From Rhodococcus rhodnii (lineage in GTDB: Bacteria; Actinomycetota; Actinomycetes; Mycobacteriales; Pseudonocardiaceae), in NCBI GenBank assembly GCA_000720375.1, contig JOAA01000009.1, forward strand, positions 186,001 through 250,000: a stretch of DNA of 64,000 nt, given 5' to 3'. Under the pieces are notes generated by a model, which did no database searches, was not told where the DNA came from, and worked only from the letters and a program-made list of their open reading frames with translations. Below are positions 8,720-17,631 of this stretch, one piece after another; within the stretch, counting starts at the first letter, position 1, and each line of letters begins with the position of its first letter. Position numbers and translations under genes: made by a program.

Positions 8720-8913
8720 GGCCAGAATGGTGACACGGCCGAGGCCGCTCGGCCCGCACTTGTGTTCCGGACATCGCCGCGCAGGGTCCATTGTGGACCG
8801 CAGGGGTATCGGATCAGCGGCCGGACGTGGTAGGCCCGAAATTGATTAGCCCGGGTCTGTAAACTCGTTACGGTGGTCGCCGCCGCGAGCCACTCGTCTA
8901 TGGAGCCTTACTG

Positions 8914-10542
8914 GTGATCACTGCTATCGACCTGGAGCTGCGTGCTGGCTCGCGCATCCTGCTCTCGGAAACGACGCTGCGTGTCCAGCCTGGCGACCGG
9001 ATCGGCCTGGTCGGCCGCAACGGCGCGGGCAAGACCACTTCGCTGAAGGTGCTCGCCGGTGAGGGCCAGCCGTACGCGGGCGCTGTCCGGCGCACCAGCG
9101 AAGTCGGTTACCTGCCGCAGGACCCGCGTGAGGGTGATCTTTCGGTCACCGCGAAGGACCGGGTGCTCTCCGCACGTGGCCTCGACCAGTTGCTCAGGGA
9201 CATGGAGAAGGCCCAGTCGGCCATGTCGGAGCTGGTCGACGACAAGGCCAGGGAGGCCGCGGTCACCAAGTACGGCAGGCTCGAGGAGCGGTTCGCCGCA
9301 CTCGGCGGGTACGCCGCGGAAAGCGAGGCCGCGCGGATCTGCAGCAACCTCGGTCTGGCCGACCGGGTGCTCGCGCAGCCGCTGCGCACGCTGTCCGGTG
9401 GCCAACGCCGCCGCGTCGAGCTGTCCCGGATCCTGTTCGCCGCGTCCGATGCGGGCGCGGGCGGCAAGTCGAGCACGATCTTGCTGCTGGACGAGCCGAC
9501 CAACCACCTCGACGCGGACTCGATCACCTGGCTGCGCAGCTTCCTCAAATCGCACGACGGTGGACTCGTGGTGATCAGCCACGATGTAGAACTTCTTGAC
9601 GCCGTGGTGAACAAGGTCTGGTTCCTCGACGCCAACCGCGGCGAACTGGATCTGTACAACATGGGCTGGAAGAAGTACCTCGAAGCCCGTGCCACAGACG
9701 AGAAACGCCGTCGCCGCGAGCGCGCCAACGCGGAGAAGAAGGCAGGCGCGTTGATGGCGCAGGCCGACAAGATGCGAGCGAAGGCGACGAAAGCCGTCGC
9801 CGCGCAGAACATGGCCAAGCGCGCGGAAAAGCTGCTCGCCGGTCTCGAGCAGGAACGCCAGGCCGACAAGGTCGCCAGGATCAAGTTCCCCGATCCCGCG
9901 CCGTGCGGCCGGACTCCGTTGACCGCAGAGGGCCTGAGCAAGTCCTACGGCTCGCTGGAGGTGTTCACCGGAGTCGATCTCGCGATCGACCGCGGCTCCA
10001 AGGTGGTCGTGCTCGGCCTGAACGGTGCCGGCAAGACAACGTTGTTGCGACTGCTCGGCGGGATGGAACCGGCCGACGCCGGGACTGTCCTACCCGGACA
10101 CGGGTTGCGGCTGGGCTACTACGCACAGGAACACGAGACCCTCGATCACGAGGCCAGCGTGTGGCAGAACATCCGGCACGCCGCACCGGACACGCCTGAG
10201 CAGCAACTTCGTACGCTGCTGGGCACTTTCCTGTTCTCCGGCGAGCAGTTGGACCAGCCCGCGGGGACGTTGTCCGGTGGCGAGAAGACCCGGCTGGCGC
10301 TGGCCGGTCTGGTCTCCAGTGCGGCCAACGTGTTGCTGCTCGACGAGCCGACCAACAACCTCGATCCGGCCAGCCGGGAACAGGTTCTGGACGCGCTGCG
10401 CCGCTACTCGGGCGCGGTCGTGCTCGTCACGCACGACCCCGGTGCGGTGGAGGCGTTGGAGCCCGAGCGCGTGATCTTGCTGCCGGACGGCACCGAGGAT
10501 CATTGGTCGGCAGACTATCTTGAGTTGGTCCAGTTGGCCTGA
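8914..10542 (+). CDS. ABC-F family ATP-binding protein
   Basis: 542 residues with two ATP-binding cassettes and no membrane segment. Walker A motifs are G-R-N-G-A-G-K-T-T (residues ~32-40) and G-L-N-G-A-G-K-T-T (~368-376). Signature motifs are L-S-G-G-Q-R-R-R-V and L-S-G-G-E-K-T-R-L, and Walker B L-L-L-D-E-P-T-N-H-L-D and L-L-L-D-E-P-T-N-N-L-D. The basic coiled-coil linker between the cassettes (E-K-R-R-R-R-E-R-A-N-A-E-K-K) is the P-site tRNA interaction motif region. Such proteins act on ribosomes as translation factors or antibiotic protectors; which applies here cannot be told. Confidence 0.92.
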   Translation: MITAIDLELRAGSRILLSETTLRVQPGDRIGLVGRNGAGKTTSLKVLAGEGQPYAGAVRRTSEVGYLPQDPREGDLSVTAKDRVLSARGLDQLLRDMEKAQSAMSELVDDKAREAAVTKYGRLEERFAALGGYAAESEAARICSNLGLADRVLAQPLRTLSGGQRRRVELSRILFAASDAGAGGKSSTILLLDEPTNHLDADSITWLRSFLKSHDGGLVVISHDVELLDAVVNKVWFLDANRGELDLYNMGWKKYLEARATDEKRRRRERANAEKKAGALMAQADKMRAKATKAVAAQNMAKRAEKLLAGLEQERQADKVARIKFPDPAPCGRTPLTAEGLSKSYGSLEVFTGVDLAIDRGSKVVVLGLNGAGKTTLLRLLGGMEPADAGTVLPGHGLRLGYYAQEHETLDHEASVWQNIRHAAPDTPEQQLRTLLGTFLFSGEQLDQPAGTLSGGEKTRLALAGLVSSAANVLLLDEPTNNLDPASREQVLDALRRYSGAVVLVTHDPGAVEALEPERVILLPDGTEDHWSADYLELVQLA

Positions 10543-10714
10543 ATCCCGCACGGATGCGCCTCGATCATCGGTGATCCACTCGGATGGAGTAGTGCGAGTG
10601 GGCGACTTCATGATGTTTTTTCCAACTCGCCTGGCGTTCCGCGCTTCCGTGTTCGATCATTGCGGGCGCAGGGGTCGCATGTGACCCTAGTTACTCGCTA
10701 CGGAAGGCGGAGAC

Positions 10715-10924
10715 GTGGCTGACCTCAAGAAAGGCGCGCGCATTACTGGAAGTACGCGCGACAAGCTAGCCGCTGATCTGAAGAAGAAGTACGAAAAGGG
10801 CGCCAGCATCCGGGCTTTGGCGGAGTCGACGGGCCGTTCGTACGGATTCGTTCACCGGGTTCTGTCGGAGTCCGGGGTGCAGTTGCGCGGTCGTGGCGGT
10901 GCGACGCGTACCAAGAAGAAGTAG
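10715..10924 (+). CDS. Small helix-turn-helix protein (69 aa)
   Basis: A basic 69-residue protein starting at GTG with a GGCGGAG ribosome site just upstream. It carries a helix-turn-helix core G-A-S-I-R-A-L-A-E-S-T-G-R-S-Y-G-F-V-H-R followed by L-S-E-S-G-V-Q-L-R-G-R-G-G and a lysine-rich end. This R-S-Y-G-F-V-H-R pattern is widespread in actinobacterial small DNA-binding proteins of unknown target. It is monocistronic, with its own upstream region of about 170 bp. Confidence 0.8.
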   Translation: MADLKKGARITGSTRDKLAADLKKKYEKGASIRALAESTGRSYGFVHRVLSESGVQLRGRGGATRTKKK

Positions 10925-10958
10925 CGACTGTCTGGTTGTTCTCCCAGCACACTCGTGT

Positions 10959-12230
10959 TTACCGGGCCGGGATCCTGTTCAGATCCCGCGGTTGTGCCGG
11001 CCGGGACGCGGCCCGTTCGGCCACCGAGAACGTCATTGCGGCCCCCCAGAGGACGAGTGGGTACACCAGGTAGCCGTAGCGGCTGGCGGGCACCATCAGG
11101 ATCGCGGCGCCGAGGCCGATCGCGGCCTTGAGCATCGCGGCCGAGCCGGTCGCCGGTGGGTGTACGAACAGCCAGATGGTCAGCGCCAACGCGGTGAGCC
11201 CGAGCAGGACGAGTGCGACCACGTGTCCCACTTGGCCCATGCTCGCGATCAAATGGCCAGGCAGCGGGCTTGCCGCAGGTGAAGTGATCATACCTGTCCC
11301 GGACGGGAACTTGATCACGTGTTCGACGAACGCTCCCGGGTGGACGATCAACACCGGGATGTTCAGCAGCGCGGTGACCCCGATGATCGCGGTGCCGAAC
11401 CGGAGCAACCCAGACCGGATCGAAGGCGTGCGGCCGGCCCTGGTGGTGACCACGTAGAAGATGATCACCACCACGGCCGGCAGTGCGCTGAGCTTCATGC
11501 TCACGACCACAGCCAGAACGACGCCGCACCACACCGTTTTACCGCGAGCGGCCAGCGCGCCGGACAGGATGATCAGCCCGATGATCGCCAGGTCCGGCCC
11601 GGCGACGGCGAAGGTCAACGCGGTGAGCGGGCTGACGATGGCCAGGTGCGCGGCCCTGACCGGCACTTTCGGCCAGCCGAGCAGCTTGAGCGACAGGGCG
11701 ATGGTGGCGATCGTGGTCAGCGCGAACATGATCCGCGCGTCGGTGATCGCGCCGGACAGCAGCGCCCGTGGGATGCCGAAAATGGTCATCGCGGGGCCAT
11801 AGGGCGTGTAGTCGTTGACCTCGGGCGGCCTGGGCAGGGCCGCGATGTCCACATAGGGCGTTCCGGTGTCGAACAGCAGCTGGGCCGATCGCTCGATCAC
11901 CCAGACCTCCGGCTGCGCCGCCCACTGGAACGGCTTGATCACCCAGTCCGAGCCGGTCAGCCTGCGCAAGACCAGCACGATCAGCGGAACGACCATGCCG
12001 AGGCCGCCGACCAGGCCGACCGGGACCCAGCGGGACCGCAGCCAGCCGGTGCCGGTGCTGGTCATCAGCCAGATCGCGTGCGCCGCGCCGAGCACGTAGG
12101 CCACAGACGCGAAGTTTCCCCAGACGCGGTAGCCGTAGAACTCCGACCAGATCGCCGTCGGGATGGCGAATGCGGCGCAGACAAGGTAGATGGCGACATC
12201 CAGCCTGAGAACCTTGCCCCGATCGCCCAC
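10959..12230 (-). CDS. Polytopic membrane protein, possible GT-C/GT87-type glycosyltransferase
   Basis: About 423 residues with ten or more hydrophobic segments. The GTG at 12230 (V-G-D-R-G-K-V-L-R-L-D) is chosen because the membrane domain begins right after it and the sequence further upstream is low-complexity antisense of the next gene. A periplasmic-looking loop contains D-T-G-T-P-Y-V-D and V-N-D-Y-T-P-Y-G-P-A-M, reminiscent of polyprenol-phosphate-dependent glycosyltransferases. No decisive catalytic motif is visible, so the enzymatic role is inference. Divergent from the ABC exporter gene. Confidence 0.55.
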   Translation of the reverse strand: MGDRGKVLRLDVAIYLVCAAFAIPTAIWSEFYGYRVWGNFASVAYVLGAAHAIWLMTSTGTGWLRSRWVPVGLVGGLGMVVPLIVLVLRRLTGSDWVIKPFQWAAQPEVWVIERSAQLLFDTGTPYVDIAALPRPPEVNDYTPYGPAMTIFGIPRALLSGAITDARIMFALTTIATIALSLKLLGWPKVPVRAAHLAIVSPLTALTFAVAGPDLAIIGLIILSGALAARGKTVWCGVVLAVVVSMKLSALPAVVVIIFYVVTTRAGRTPSIRSGLLRFGTAIIGVTALLNIPVLIVHPGAFVEHVIKFPSGTGMITSPAASPLPGHLIASMGQVGHVVALVLLGLTALALTIWLFVHPPATGSAAMLKAAIGLGAAILMVPASRYGYLVYPLVLWGAAMTFSVAERAASRPAQPRDLNRIPAR

Positions 12231-12303
12231 AGCGAAAACTCTACCGATCGGGAAGTGACAACCGTTCACCGGTGTTGAGACCTGCGGAGAGTGAGGTGCT
12301 GGG

Positions 12304-14184
12304 GTGGACGGAACCTGGAACTTGTTGATGGGGGCGGCGCGCGGTGTGGACGCGCCAAAGGGAGTTCGGAAAGGCACGGTAGGGCGGGTCCTGCGTTTTG
12401 CGAAACCGCATCGGAAGCTGCTCATTGCGTTTCTGATACTCACCGTTGCGTCGGCGGTGCTGGCAGTGACGACACCATTGCTTGCCGGTCGTGTGGTGGA
12501 TGCGATTGTCGGCGGCAGGGACGCGTCTTTGGTGATTTGGCTGGCGGTGCTGATTGCGGCTCTGGCGATCCTGGACGCCGGTCTTGGATTGGTCGAACGC
12601 TGGCAGTCCGCGCGAATCGGGGAAGGTCTCATCTTCGATCTGCGCCGCGCGGTTTTCCAGCACGTTCAGTTGATGCCGGTGGCGTTCTTCACCAGGACGA
12701 GAACGGGCGCTCTGGTCAGCCGGTTGAATAACGACGTTATGGGCGCGCAGCGGGCATTCACGTCCACGCTGTCGGGTCTGGTCGCGAACGTGATCCAGCT
12801 CGTGCTTTCGCTTGCCGTGATGGTGACGCTGTCGTGGCAGGTCACGGCGCTGGCGTTGGTGCTGCTGCCGGTCTTCGTGCTGCCTGCCCGGCGGGTCGGC
12901 CGCAGGCTGGCGGACCTGCAGCGCGAGGCCTCGGGGCTGAACGCGGCGATGACCACGCAGATGACCGAACGTTTTTCCGCGCCCGGCGCGACATTGGTGA
13001 AGCTGTTCAGCAGGCCGGAAGCGGAAGCGGAAGAATTCGGGACAAAAGCTGGCCGAGTACGGGACATCGGTGTCAAGAACGCGATGGCCACCCGGTGGTT
13101 CATGACCAGCCTGACGTTGGTCTCCGCGCTCGCGACGGCACTGGTGTACGGCCTGGGCGGCTGGCTGGCGATCCGCGGCGAGCTCGCTGCCGGCACGGTC
13201 GTGGCGTTGGCCCTGTTGCTGACACGGCTGTACTCGCCACTGACGGCGCTGGCGAACGTCCGCGTGGACGTGATGACGGCGCTGGTGTCGTTCGAGCGGG
13301 TCTTCGAGGTGCTCGACCTACCACCGATGATCAAGGAGAAGCCGGACGCGCGCACGGTGCCCGCCGGTGGCGTTTCGGTGCAGCTCAAGGACGTCCGGTT
13401 CGCGTACCCGGCGGCTTCAGCGGTTTCGTTGGCCTCACTGGAGGATGTTGCCGCGCTGGACACCCGTGGCGGTCAGGAAGTGTTGCACGGCATCAGTTTC
13501 CGTGCCGAGCCCGGCCAGATGGTCGCATTGGTGGGATCTTCGGGCGCGGGCAAGTCGACGATCGCATCATTGGTGCCGCGACTGTACGACGTGGACGGTG
13601 GAGCCGTTCTTTTGTCCGATGTGGACGTACGTGATCTGTCGTTCGACTCGATCCGGGACACGGTCGGCGTCGTGACGCAGGACGGGCACCTGTTCCACGA
13701 CACCATCCGGGCCAACGTGGCGTACGCCCGGCCGGACGCATCGGACGAGGAGATCACGTCCGCGTTGGCCAGGGCCCGGCTGTCCGACCTGATCGCCTCA
13801 CTGCCCGATGGTCTGGACACCGTTGTCGGCGAGCGCGGGTACCGGTTGTCCGGCGGTGAGCGGCAGCGTCTGACGATCGCCCGGTTGCTGCTGGCCAACC
13901 AGCGCGTGGTGATTCTCGACGAGGCCACCGCGCACCTGGACTCGGAATCCGAGGCCGCGGTGCAGGAGGCGCTCGTGCACGCGCTGGAAGGCCGGACAGC
14001 GATCGTGATCGCGCACCGGCTGTCCACGATCCGCGCCGCCGACCAGATCCTCGTGGTCGAAGGCGGTCAGATCGTCGAACGCGGCACGCACACAGAGTTG
14101 CTCAACCGGGACGGCCGTTACGCCGAGTTGTACAACACGCAGTTCAGTTCACAGCTGCGGGACACGGGGGCTGTACAGGTCTAG
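12304..14184 (+). CDS. ABC exporter, fused membrane and ATPase domains
   Basis: 626 residues, GTG start. Six-helix exporter domain (residues ~35-330, including T-R-T-G-A-L-V-S-R-L-N-N-D-V coupling helix) fused to a nucleotide-binding domain. Walker A is G-S-S-G-A-G-K-S-T, the signature L-S-G-G-E-R-Q-R-L-T, Walker B V-V-I-L-D-E-A-T-A-H-L-D. It probably works as a homodimeric drug or lipid exporter. The NBD has an insertion of about 15 residues before Walker A (V-S-L-A-S-L-E-D-V-A-A-L-D-T-R). The 3' end overlaps the convergent SIS gene by 36 bp. Confidence 0.92.
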   Translation: MDGTWNLLMGAARGVDAPKGVRKGTVGRVLRFAKPHRKLLIAFLILTVASAVLAVTTPLLAGRVVDAIVGGRDASLVIWLAVLIAALAILDAGLGLVERWQSARIGEGLIFDLRRAVFQHVQLMPVAFFTRTRTGALVSRLNNDVMGAQRAFTSTLSGLVANVIQLVLSLAVMVTLSWQVTALALVLLPVFVLPARRVGRRLADLQREASGLNAAMTTQMTERFSAPGATLVKLFSRPEAEAEEFGTKAGRVRDIGVKNAMATRWFMTSLTLVSALATALVYGLGGWLAIRGELAAGTVVALALLLTRLYSPLTALANVRVDVMTALVSFERVFEVLDLPPMIKEKPDARTVPAGGVSVQLKDVRFAYPAASAVSLASLEDVAALDTRGGQEVLHGISFRAEPGQMVALVGSSGAGKSTIASLVPRLYDVDGGAVLLSDVDVRDLSFDSIRDTVGVVTQDGHLFHDTIRANVAYARPDASDEEITSALARARLSDLIASLPDGLDTVVGERGYRLSGGERQRLTIARLLLANQRVVILDEATAHLDSESEAAVQEALVHALEGRTAIVIAHRLSTIRAADQILVVEGGQIVERGTHTELLNRDGRYAELYNTQFSSQLRDTGAVQV

Positions 14185-14865
14185 GTAGCGCTGGTTGGCC
14201 TCGTCGCCACCGGGCACGTTGGAACTGCGCCACAAGGGGATCTCCACACCCGCCGTGGCCGCCTTGTCGACCAGGCGGGCCAGGATCTCGGCCCAGAGGA
14301 ACGCGTTGGCCACAGTGGACAGTGCGGCGGTGACCGGTGCCTCCGGCGGGTAACTGGAGTCACCGGGAGCGACGAGGGTGTCGAGCACGATGGAGGCGTT
14401 CTCGGCGAGCGTGGTGTCGGCTCGCCGGGGCGCGACGGCGTTGGCCGGGCTGGACGTGACCGCGACGACAGGCATGTCGGCGTTCTGCGCGGCGATCGCG
14501 AGCTCGACCGGATACGGGTTCACACCGGAGGTGGAGAACACGACGAGCACGTCGTCGCCGCTGAGCTGGACCTTGCTGAAGACCTCGTCGGCAAGGCCGG
14601 TCAGCCGCTCGGCGCTGGTGGAGGCCCGGCCGCCGTGCAGCGGCTGAATGTCCGGGTGGTACAGCGGATACACGCAGGCCAGGCCGCCCGCGCGGTAGAA
14701 CGTCTCGGCGACCGCGGCGAGCGAGTGCCCGGCTCCACCGGTCAGCACAAGGCCGCCGGCGCGGATGCTGCCGAGGAACAGCTCGGCGACATTGTTCAAC
14801 GCGTCGGCGTTGTGCTTCTCCACCTGAGTCAGGTGATCCCTGACCAGGTTGCCGAATACGGCCAT
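14149..14865 (-). CDS. SIS-domain sugar-phosphate isomerase/binding protein
   Basis: 238 residues forming a single SIS domain: G-G-L-V-L-T-G-G-A-G-H-S near residue 38 and V-L-V-V-F-S-T-S-G-V-N-P-Y-P near residue 105 are the phosphosugar-binding loops. Such proteins bind or isomerise amino-sugar phosphates such as glucosamine-6-phosphate derivatives. A DasR-type operator lies 30-45 bp upstream of its start, which fits a role in N-acetylglucosamine metabolism. Catalytic versus regulatory function cannot be decided. Confidence 0.85.
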   Translation of the reverse strand: MAVFGNLVRDHLTQVEKHNADALNNVAELFLGSIRAGGLVLTGGAGHSLAAVAETFYRAGGLACVYPLYHPDIQPLHGGRASTSAERLTGLADEVFSKVQLSGDDVLVVFSTSGVNPYPVELAIAAQNADMPVVAVTSSPANAVAPRRADTTLAENASIVLDTLVAPGDSSYPPEAPVTAALSTVANAFLWAEILARLVDKAATAGVEIPLWRSSNVPGGDEANQRYLDLYSPRVPQL

Positions 14866-14894
14866 GCTCGCGGTACCTCCTCGGTCGACCTCGC

Positions 14895-14910
14895 AATGGT
14901 CTATACCAGT
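14895..14910. promoter_or_regulatory. DasR-like operator (dre) upstream of the SIS gene
   Basis: AATGGTCTATACCAGT matches 14 of 16 positions of the published DasR-responsive element A(C/T)TGGTCTAGACCA(G/C)T. It sits immediately upstream of an SIS-domain amino-sugar gene, the expected class of target for this GntR/HutC regulator. The regulator gene is not in the window. Confidence 0.6.
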
Positions 14911-14988
14911 GGTTGGAGGTGCGTCAAGAGGGCTTCCACCGACAGTGGATCGGCTCAGTGGTGGCTGGGGCGTGATCCTGGGTCATCA

Positions 14989-15099
14989 CGGCGCGCTTGG
15001 TTCGGCGCTTCGTTGTGGGTTGTTGCGGCGCGCGCTGTGGTTGCTTTCGGCGCGCTGGTGGCTTGCTTCGGCGCGCTTGCTACCCCGGGGTCGGCGCGA
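14989..15099. repeat. Degenerate 21-23-bp periodic repeat in a 650-bp gene-free stretch
   Basis: The stretch between the SIS gene and the nucleotidyltransferase (14866-15515) has no convincing gene. It holds at least six CGGCGCG/CGGCGCTT cores at 14989, 15003, 15026, 15048, 15069 and 15092, mostly 21-23 bp apart, with a loose G/T-rich linker (GTTGCTT-like). Further GCGCGC-rich segments run to about 15330, and a GC-rich imperfect hairpin lies near 15189-15217. Apart from the DasR-like site, no regulatory signal is clear. Confidence 0.5.
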
Positions 15100-15515
15100 T
15101 TTGGTGTGGAGCACCCAGCCTGGCTCCTGCCGCTGTGGTCTCCAAGGAGGCTGTGTCTTTTTTCTGGGCAGCCGCAAAGGACAGGGAAAGCGGGCAGGCC
15201 TGCGGCCCTGCCCCGCCGACAAGCTTATTTGCGGCGCTACTCCACACAAAATCGCGCCCTCCACTGTTCTTGGGGCGCGCCTTCACTCTGGTTGGGGCGC
15301 GCGCCTTCGCTGTGGATAGCTGCGCGCCTCGCCCCGTTTTCTGTCAGACCTTTCCAGTACTTTGGGTCATCGGGGGGCGCTCAGTTCAGGACCGAGTTTC
15401 TGTCGGTGGGATGCCGTAGGATCGCCCCGCCAGGTCTGCACTCATGCGGCTCCGCTGATCAAACTTCCCGCCTTGCCTTGTCCCGCTTGAGTTTCAGTAG
15501 CTCAGTTTCAGGCGT

Positions 15516-16073
15516 TCACTCTTGTGGCAGCTGCTCTGGCTTGTCCACATCGGAACCGTCCGAAATGTCCTCGCATGGCACCAGCTCCGGCTTGTGCCTG
15601 CGCAGATACTCCCTCGCTCCCGCGTCACCGGTTGCCAGTTCGTACACGCCATCCCAATGGTCCCGGCCGATCAAAACCGGGTGGCCGGGTTCGCCGTGGT
15701 AGCTCGCCCTGAGCAGGGCCTGGGGCGTCGCCAGCGCGAGGAGACGCTGGATCGCTTCCGCGCGAATCCCTGGTGTGTCGACCGGAAGGACTATCACCGC
15801 GTCGCCCGTGATGGCCCGCAGACCGACACGAAGTGAAGACCCCATGCCCTGTGGCCAATCTGGATTGTCAACAGCGTTCAGGTCCGGCGACTCCGCACGC
15901 ACGAGGTCCGCCTCGGCCCCCAGGACCGCGAGCACAGGGGAGCAGCCACCGTCCGCCAGCACCTGCACCGCGCGCTGGACGAACAACTGGCCCTGGAACC
16001 GGACGCGGGCTTTGGGCATGCCGTAGCGGCGGCCTGCTCCGGCCGCCAGGACCAGTCCTGCTACCTCAGCCAT
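15516..16073 (-). CDS. MobA-like NTP transferase (molybdenum cofactor cytidylyl/guanylyltransferase family)
   Basis: 185 residues of Rossmann-like nucleotidyltransferase fold. The N-terminal L-V-L-A-A-G-A-G-R-R-Y-G-M-P-K is the nucleotide-binding loop, and V-I-V-L-P-V-D-T-P-G (residues ~92-101) corresponds to the L-x-D-x-P metal site. G-H-P-V-L-I-G near residue 130 is also typical of the MocA/CoxI-associated group. It likely transfers a nucleotide to molybdopterin or a related cofactor, but no molybdoenzyme gene is adjacent. Its start overlaps the upstream epoxide-hydrolase-like stop by 8 bp, so the two are translationally coupled. Confidence 0.82.
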   Translation of the reverse strand: MAEVAGLVLAAGAGRRYGMPKARVRFQGQLFVQRAVQVLADGGCSPVLAVLGAEADLVRAESPDLNAVDNPDWPQGMGSSLRVGLRAITGDAVIVLPVDTPGIRAEAIQRLLALATPQALLRASYHGEPGHPVLIGRDHWDGVYELATGDAGAREYLRRHKPELVPCEDISDGSDVDKPEQLPQE

Positions 16074-16902
16074 GCTGGGAAAGGTGTTCCAGCAGCAGGC
16101 GGCTCAGGCCTTCGTCTGCTTGTTCCGGCAGCCAGTGGCTGATGTCCTGAAACATCTCGAAGCGGTACGGCCCCTCCACCCAGTCCTGCGTGGAAAGTGC
16201 TGCCGTTGAGCCGAATGCGACGTCTTCGGTGCCCCAGACGTACAGCGTCGGCACCTTCACTTTGCCGGTGTGGCCGCTGAATTTGATGCCTCGGTACCAG
16301 TTCAACGCCGCTACCAGCGCCCCCGGTTCCGACAACCGCTCCACGTATTCACGGACGTGATCACGAGGGATAACGCCTTCGTAGAGCTGCTTCAGTGCCG
16401 CTGCGTTGTCGGCCAGGAGCTGCTTCGAGGCGCCTTGGACGTTCTGCAGGGTTGGGATGTAGGAGCTGCGTTGTTGTTGGTCTTCGTCTGAGCGGACCGC
16501 TTGGGCGTATGCGCCTGGGTGTGGGGTGGAGACCGCCGTCAGCGTTCGGACTCGGTCGGGGTGTTCTGCCGCCGTATGCCAGGCGACGCTGCCGCCCCAG
16601 TCGTGGCCGACCAGGTCGAACTTCGGCCAGCCCAGTTCGTCCGCGATCTTCAGCACGTCGCTGGTCAGGTCTTCGATGCTGTAGTCCTCCGGCCGCTGCG
16701 GGCGGACGTCGGGGGAGTAGCCGCGCTGGTCGGGCGCGATCGCTCGGTAACCGGCCGCCGACAGCGTCGCCAGCTGGTGTTCCCATTCCGTGGATGCTTC
16801 CGGGAAGCCGTGTAGCAACAGCACGCCGCGGCCGTCGTCCGGGCCTGCGGCCAGCGCGTCGAATCGGCCTTGGTCTGTGCTGATCCCGATGTGCTCGATC
16901 AC
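16066..16902 (-). CDS. Alpha/beta hydrolase, epoxide hydrolase-like
   Basis: About 278 residues from GTG 16902 (V-I-E-H-I-G-I-S). The oxyanion motif L-L-H-G-F-P-E, the nucleophile elbow V-G-H-D-W-G-G (Asp rather than Ser) and the terminal I-S-H-W-L-P-E-Q His identify the epoxide hydrolase/haloalkane dehalogenase branch. It is expected to open an epoxide or ester; the substrate is unknown. It starts only 18 bp from the GTG of the divergent hydrolase. It precedes and overlaps the MobA-like gene. Confidence 0.85.
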   Translation of the reverse strand: MIEHIGISTDQGRFDALAAGPDDGRGVLLLHGFPEASTEWEHQLATLSAAGYRAIAPDQRGYSPDVRPQRPEDYSIEDLTSDVLKIADELGWPKFDLVGHDWGGSVAWHTAAEHPDRVRTLTAVSTPHPGAYAQAVRSDEDQQQRSSYIPTLQNVQGASKQLLADNAAALKQLYEGVIPRDHVREYVERLSEPGALVAALNWYRGIKFSGHTGKVKVPTLYVWGTEDVAFGSTAALSTQDWVEGPYRFEMFQDISHWLPEQADEGLSRLLLEHLSQHG

Positions 16903-16920
16903 GATATTAGTGTTGCAAAT

Positions 16921-17541
16921 GTGCCCGTACCCCATCTGAGTCAGCTCGGTTCCCGCGCGCCGCGGGTCGTCGCACTCGTTCTGCACGGTGGCCGTGAGTT
17001 CGGTGAGGGGCCGGTGCCGCGTCATGCTCTCGCGTATTTGAGGATGGTGCCGTTCGCGCGTACGCTGGCGCGCCTTCCCGACATGGCCGTCTTCTTGCTG
17101 CGTTACCGGGTGCGCGGGTGGAACGCCCCTGCGTTGGACCCCGTCGAGGATGCGCGGTGGGCGCTGGCTGAGATTCACAGCAAGTTTCCAGGTGTTCCGG
17201 TCGTATTGGTCGGCCATTCGATGGGAGGGCGCGTCGCGTTTCGTGTCGCCGATGACCCCGCTGTCACTGCCGTCTGTGCGTTGGCGCCGTGGTGTGACCC
17301 GACTGATCCGGTTCAGCAACTTGCTGGCCGTGCTGTCTTCATCGCGCACGGCAAACAGGACCGTGTTACGAATCCTCGTTCGTCGCGGGACTATGCGCGG
17401 CGGGCCGCACAAGTCACCGATCGGGTTGATTTGCGGTTCGTCGACGGCGAGACGCACGCGTTGCTGCGCAAGCCTCGCGTGTGGCGTGACCTGGTGGTCC
17501 AGTTCGGTCTTGATCAACTCACGCACTCCCGCGAGGGGTGA
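16921..17541 (+). CDS. Alpha/beta hydrolase (dienelactone hydrolase/lysophospholipase-like)
   Basis: About 206 residues from GTG 16921. V-L-H-G-G-R-E-F-G is the oxyanion loop, V-V-L-V-G-H-S-M-G-G-R-V-A the Ser nucleophile elbow, H-G-K-Q-D-R-V-T the acid region and G-E-T-H-A-L-L the catalytic His. Small size without a lid suggests a simple esterase or thioesterase. A TATTAG hexamer at 16904-16909 sits where a minus-10 box would give a leaderless mRNA starting at this GTG. Confidence 0.82.
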   Translation: MPVPHLSQLGSRAPRVVALVLHGGREFGEGPVPRHALAYLRMVPFARTLARLPDMAVFLLRYRVRGWNAPALDPVEDARWALAEIHSKFPGVPVVLVGHSMGGRVAFRVADDPAVTAVCALAPWCDPTDPVQQLAGRAVFIAHGKQDRVTNPRSSRDYARRAAQVTDRVDLRFVDGETHALLRKPRVWRDLVVQFGLDQLTHSREG

Positions 17542-17631
17542 CCGGCCGACTCCGTAGGGTATGAGGACGCAACCTCCGCCTGCGGTCTCACGTCCTTGTG
17601 AGCATCCTTAAGAAAGGTCGGGGGACTGAAT

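Noticed and set aside
7466..8833. Long open frame of 455 codons antisense to LtrA
   Set aside because: Pure antisense of a clear membrane-protein gene; translation is Arg/Gln/His-rich low complexity with no domain.
14635..15702. 355-codon plus-strand frame across the SIS gene start and the intergenic repeats
   Set aside because: Runs through the GC-rich repeats with no recognisable fold and irregular composition; treated as non-coding.
16903..17526. N-terminal extension of the epoxide-hydrolase-like protein
   Set aside because: Antisense to the divergent hydrolase; the conserved fold begins at GTG 16902.
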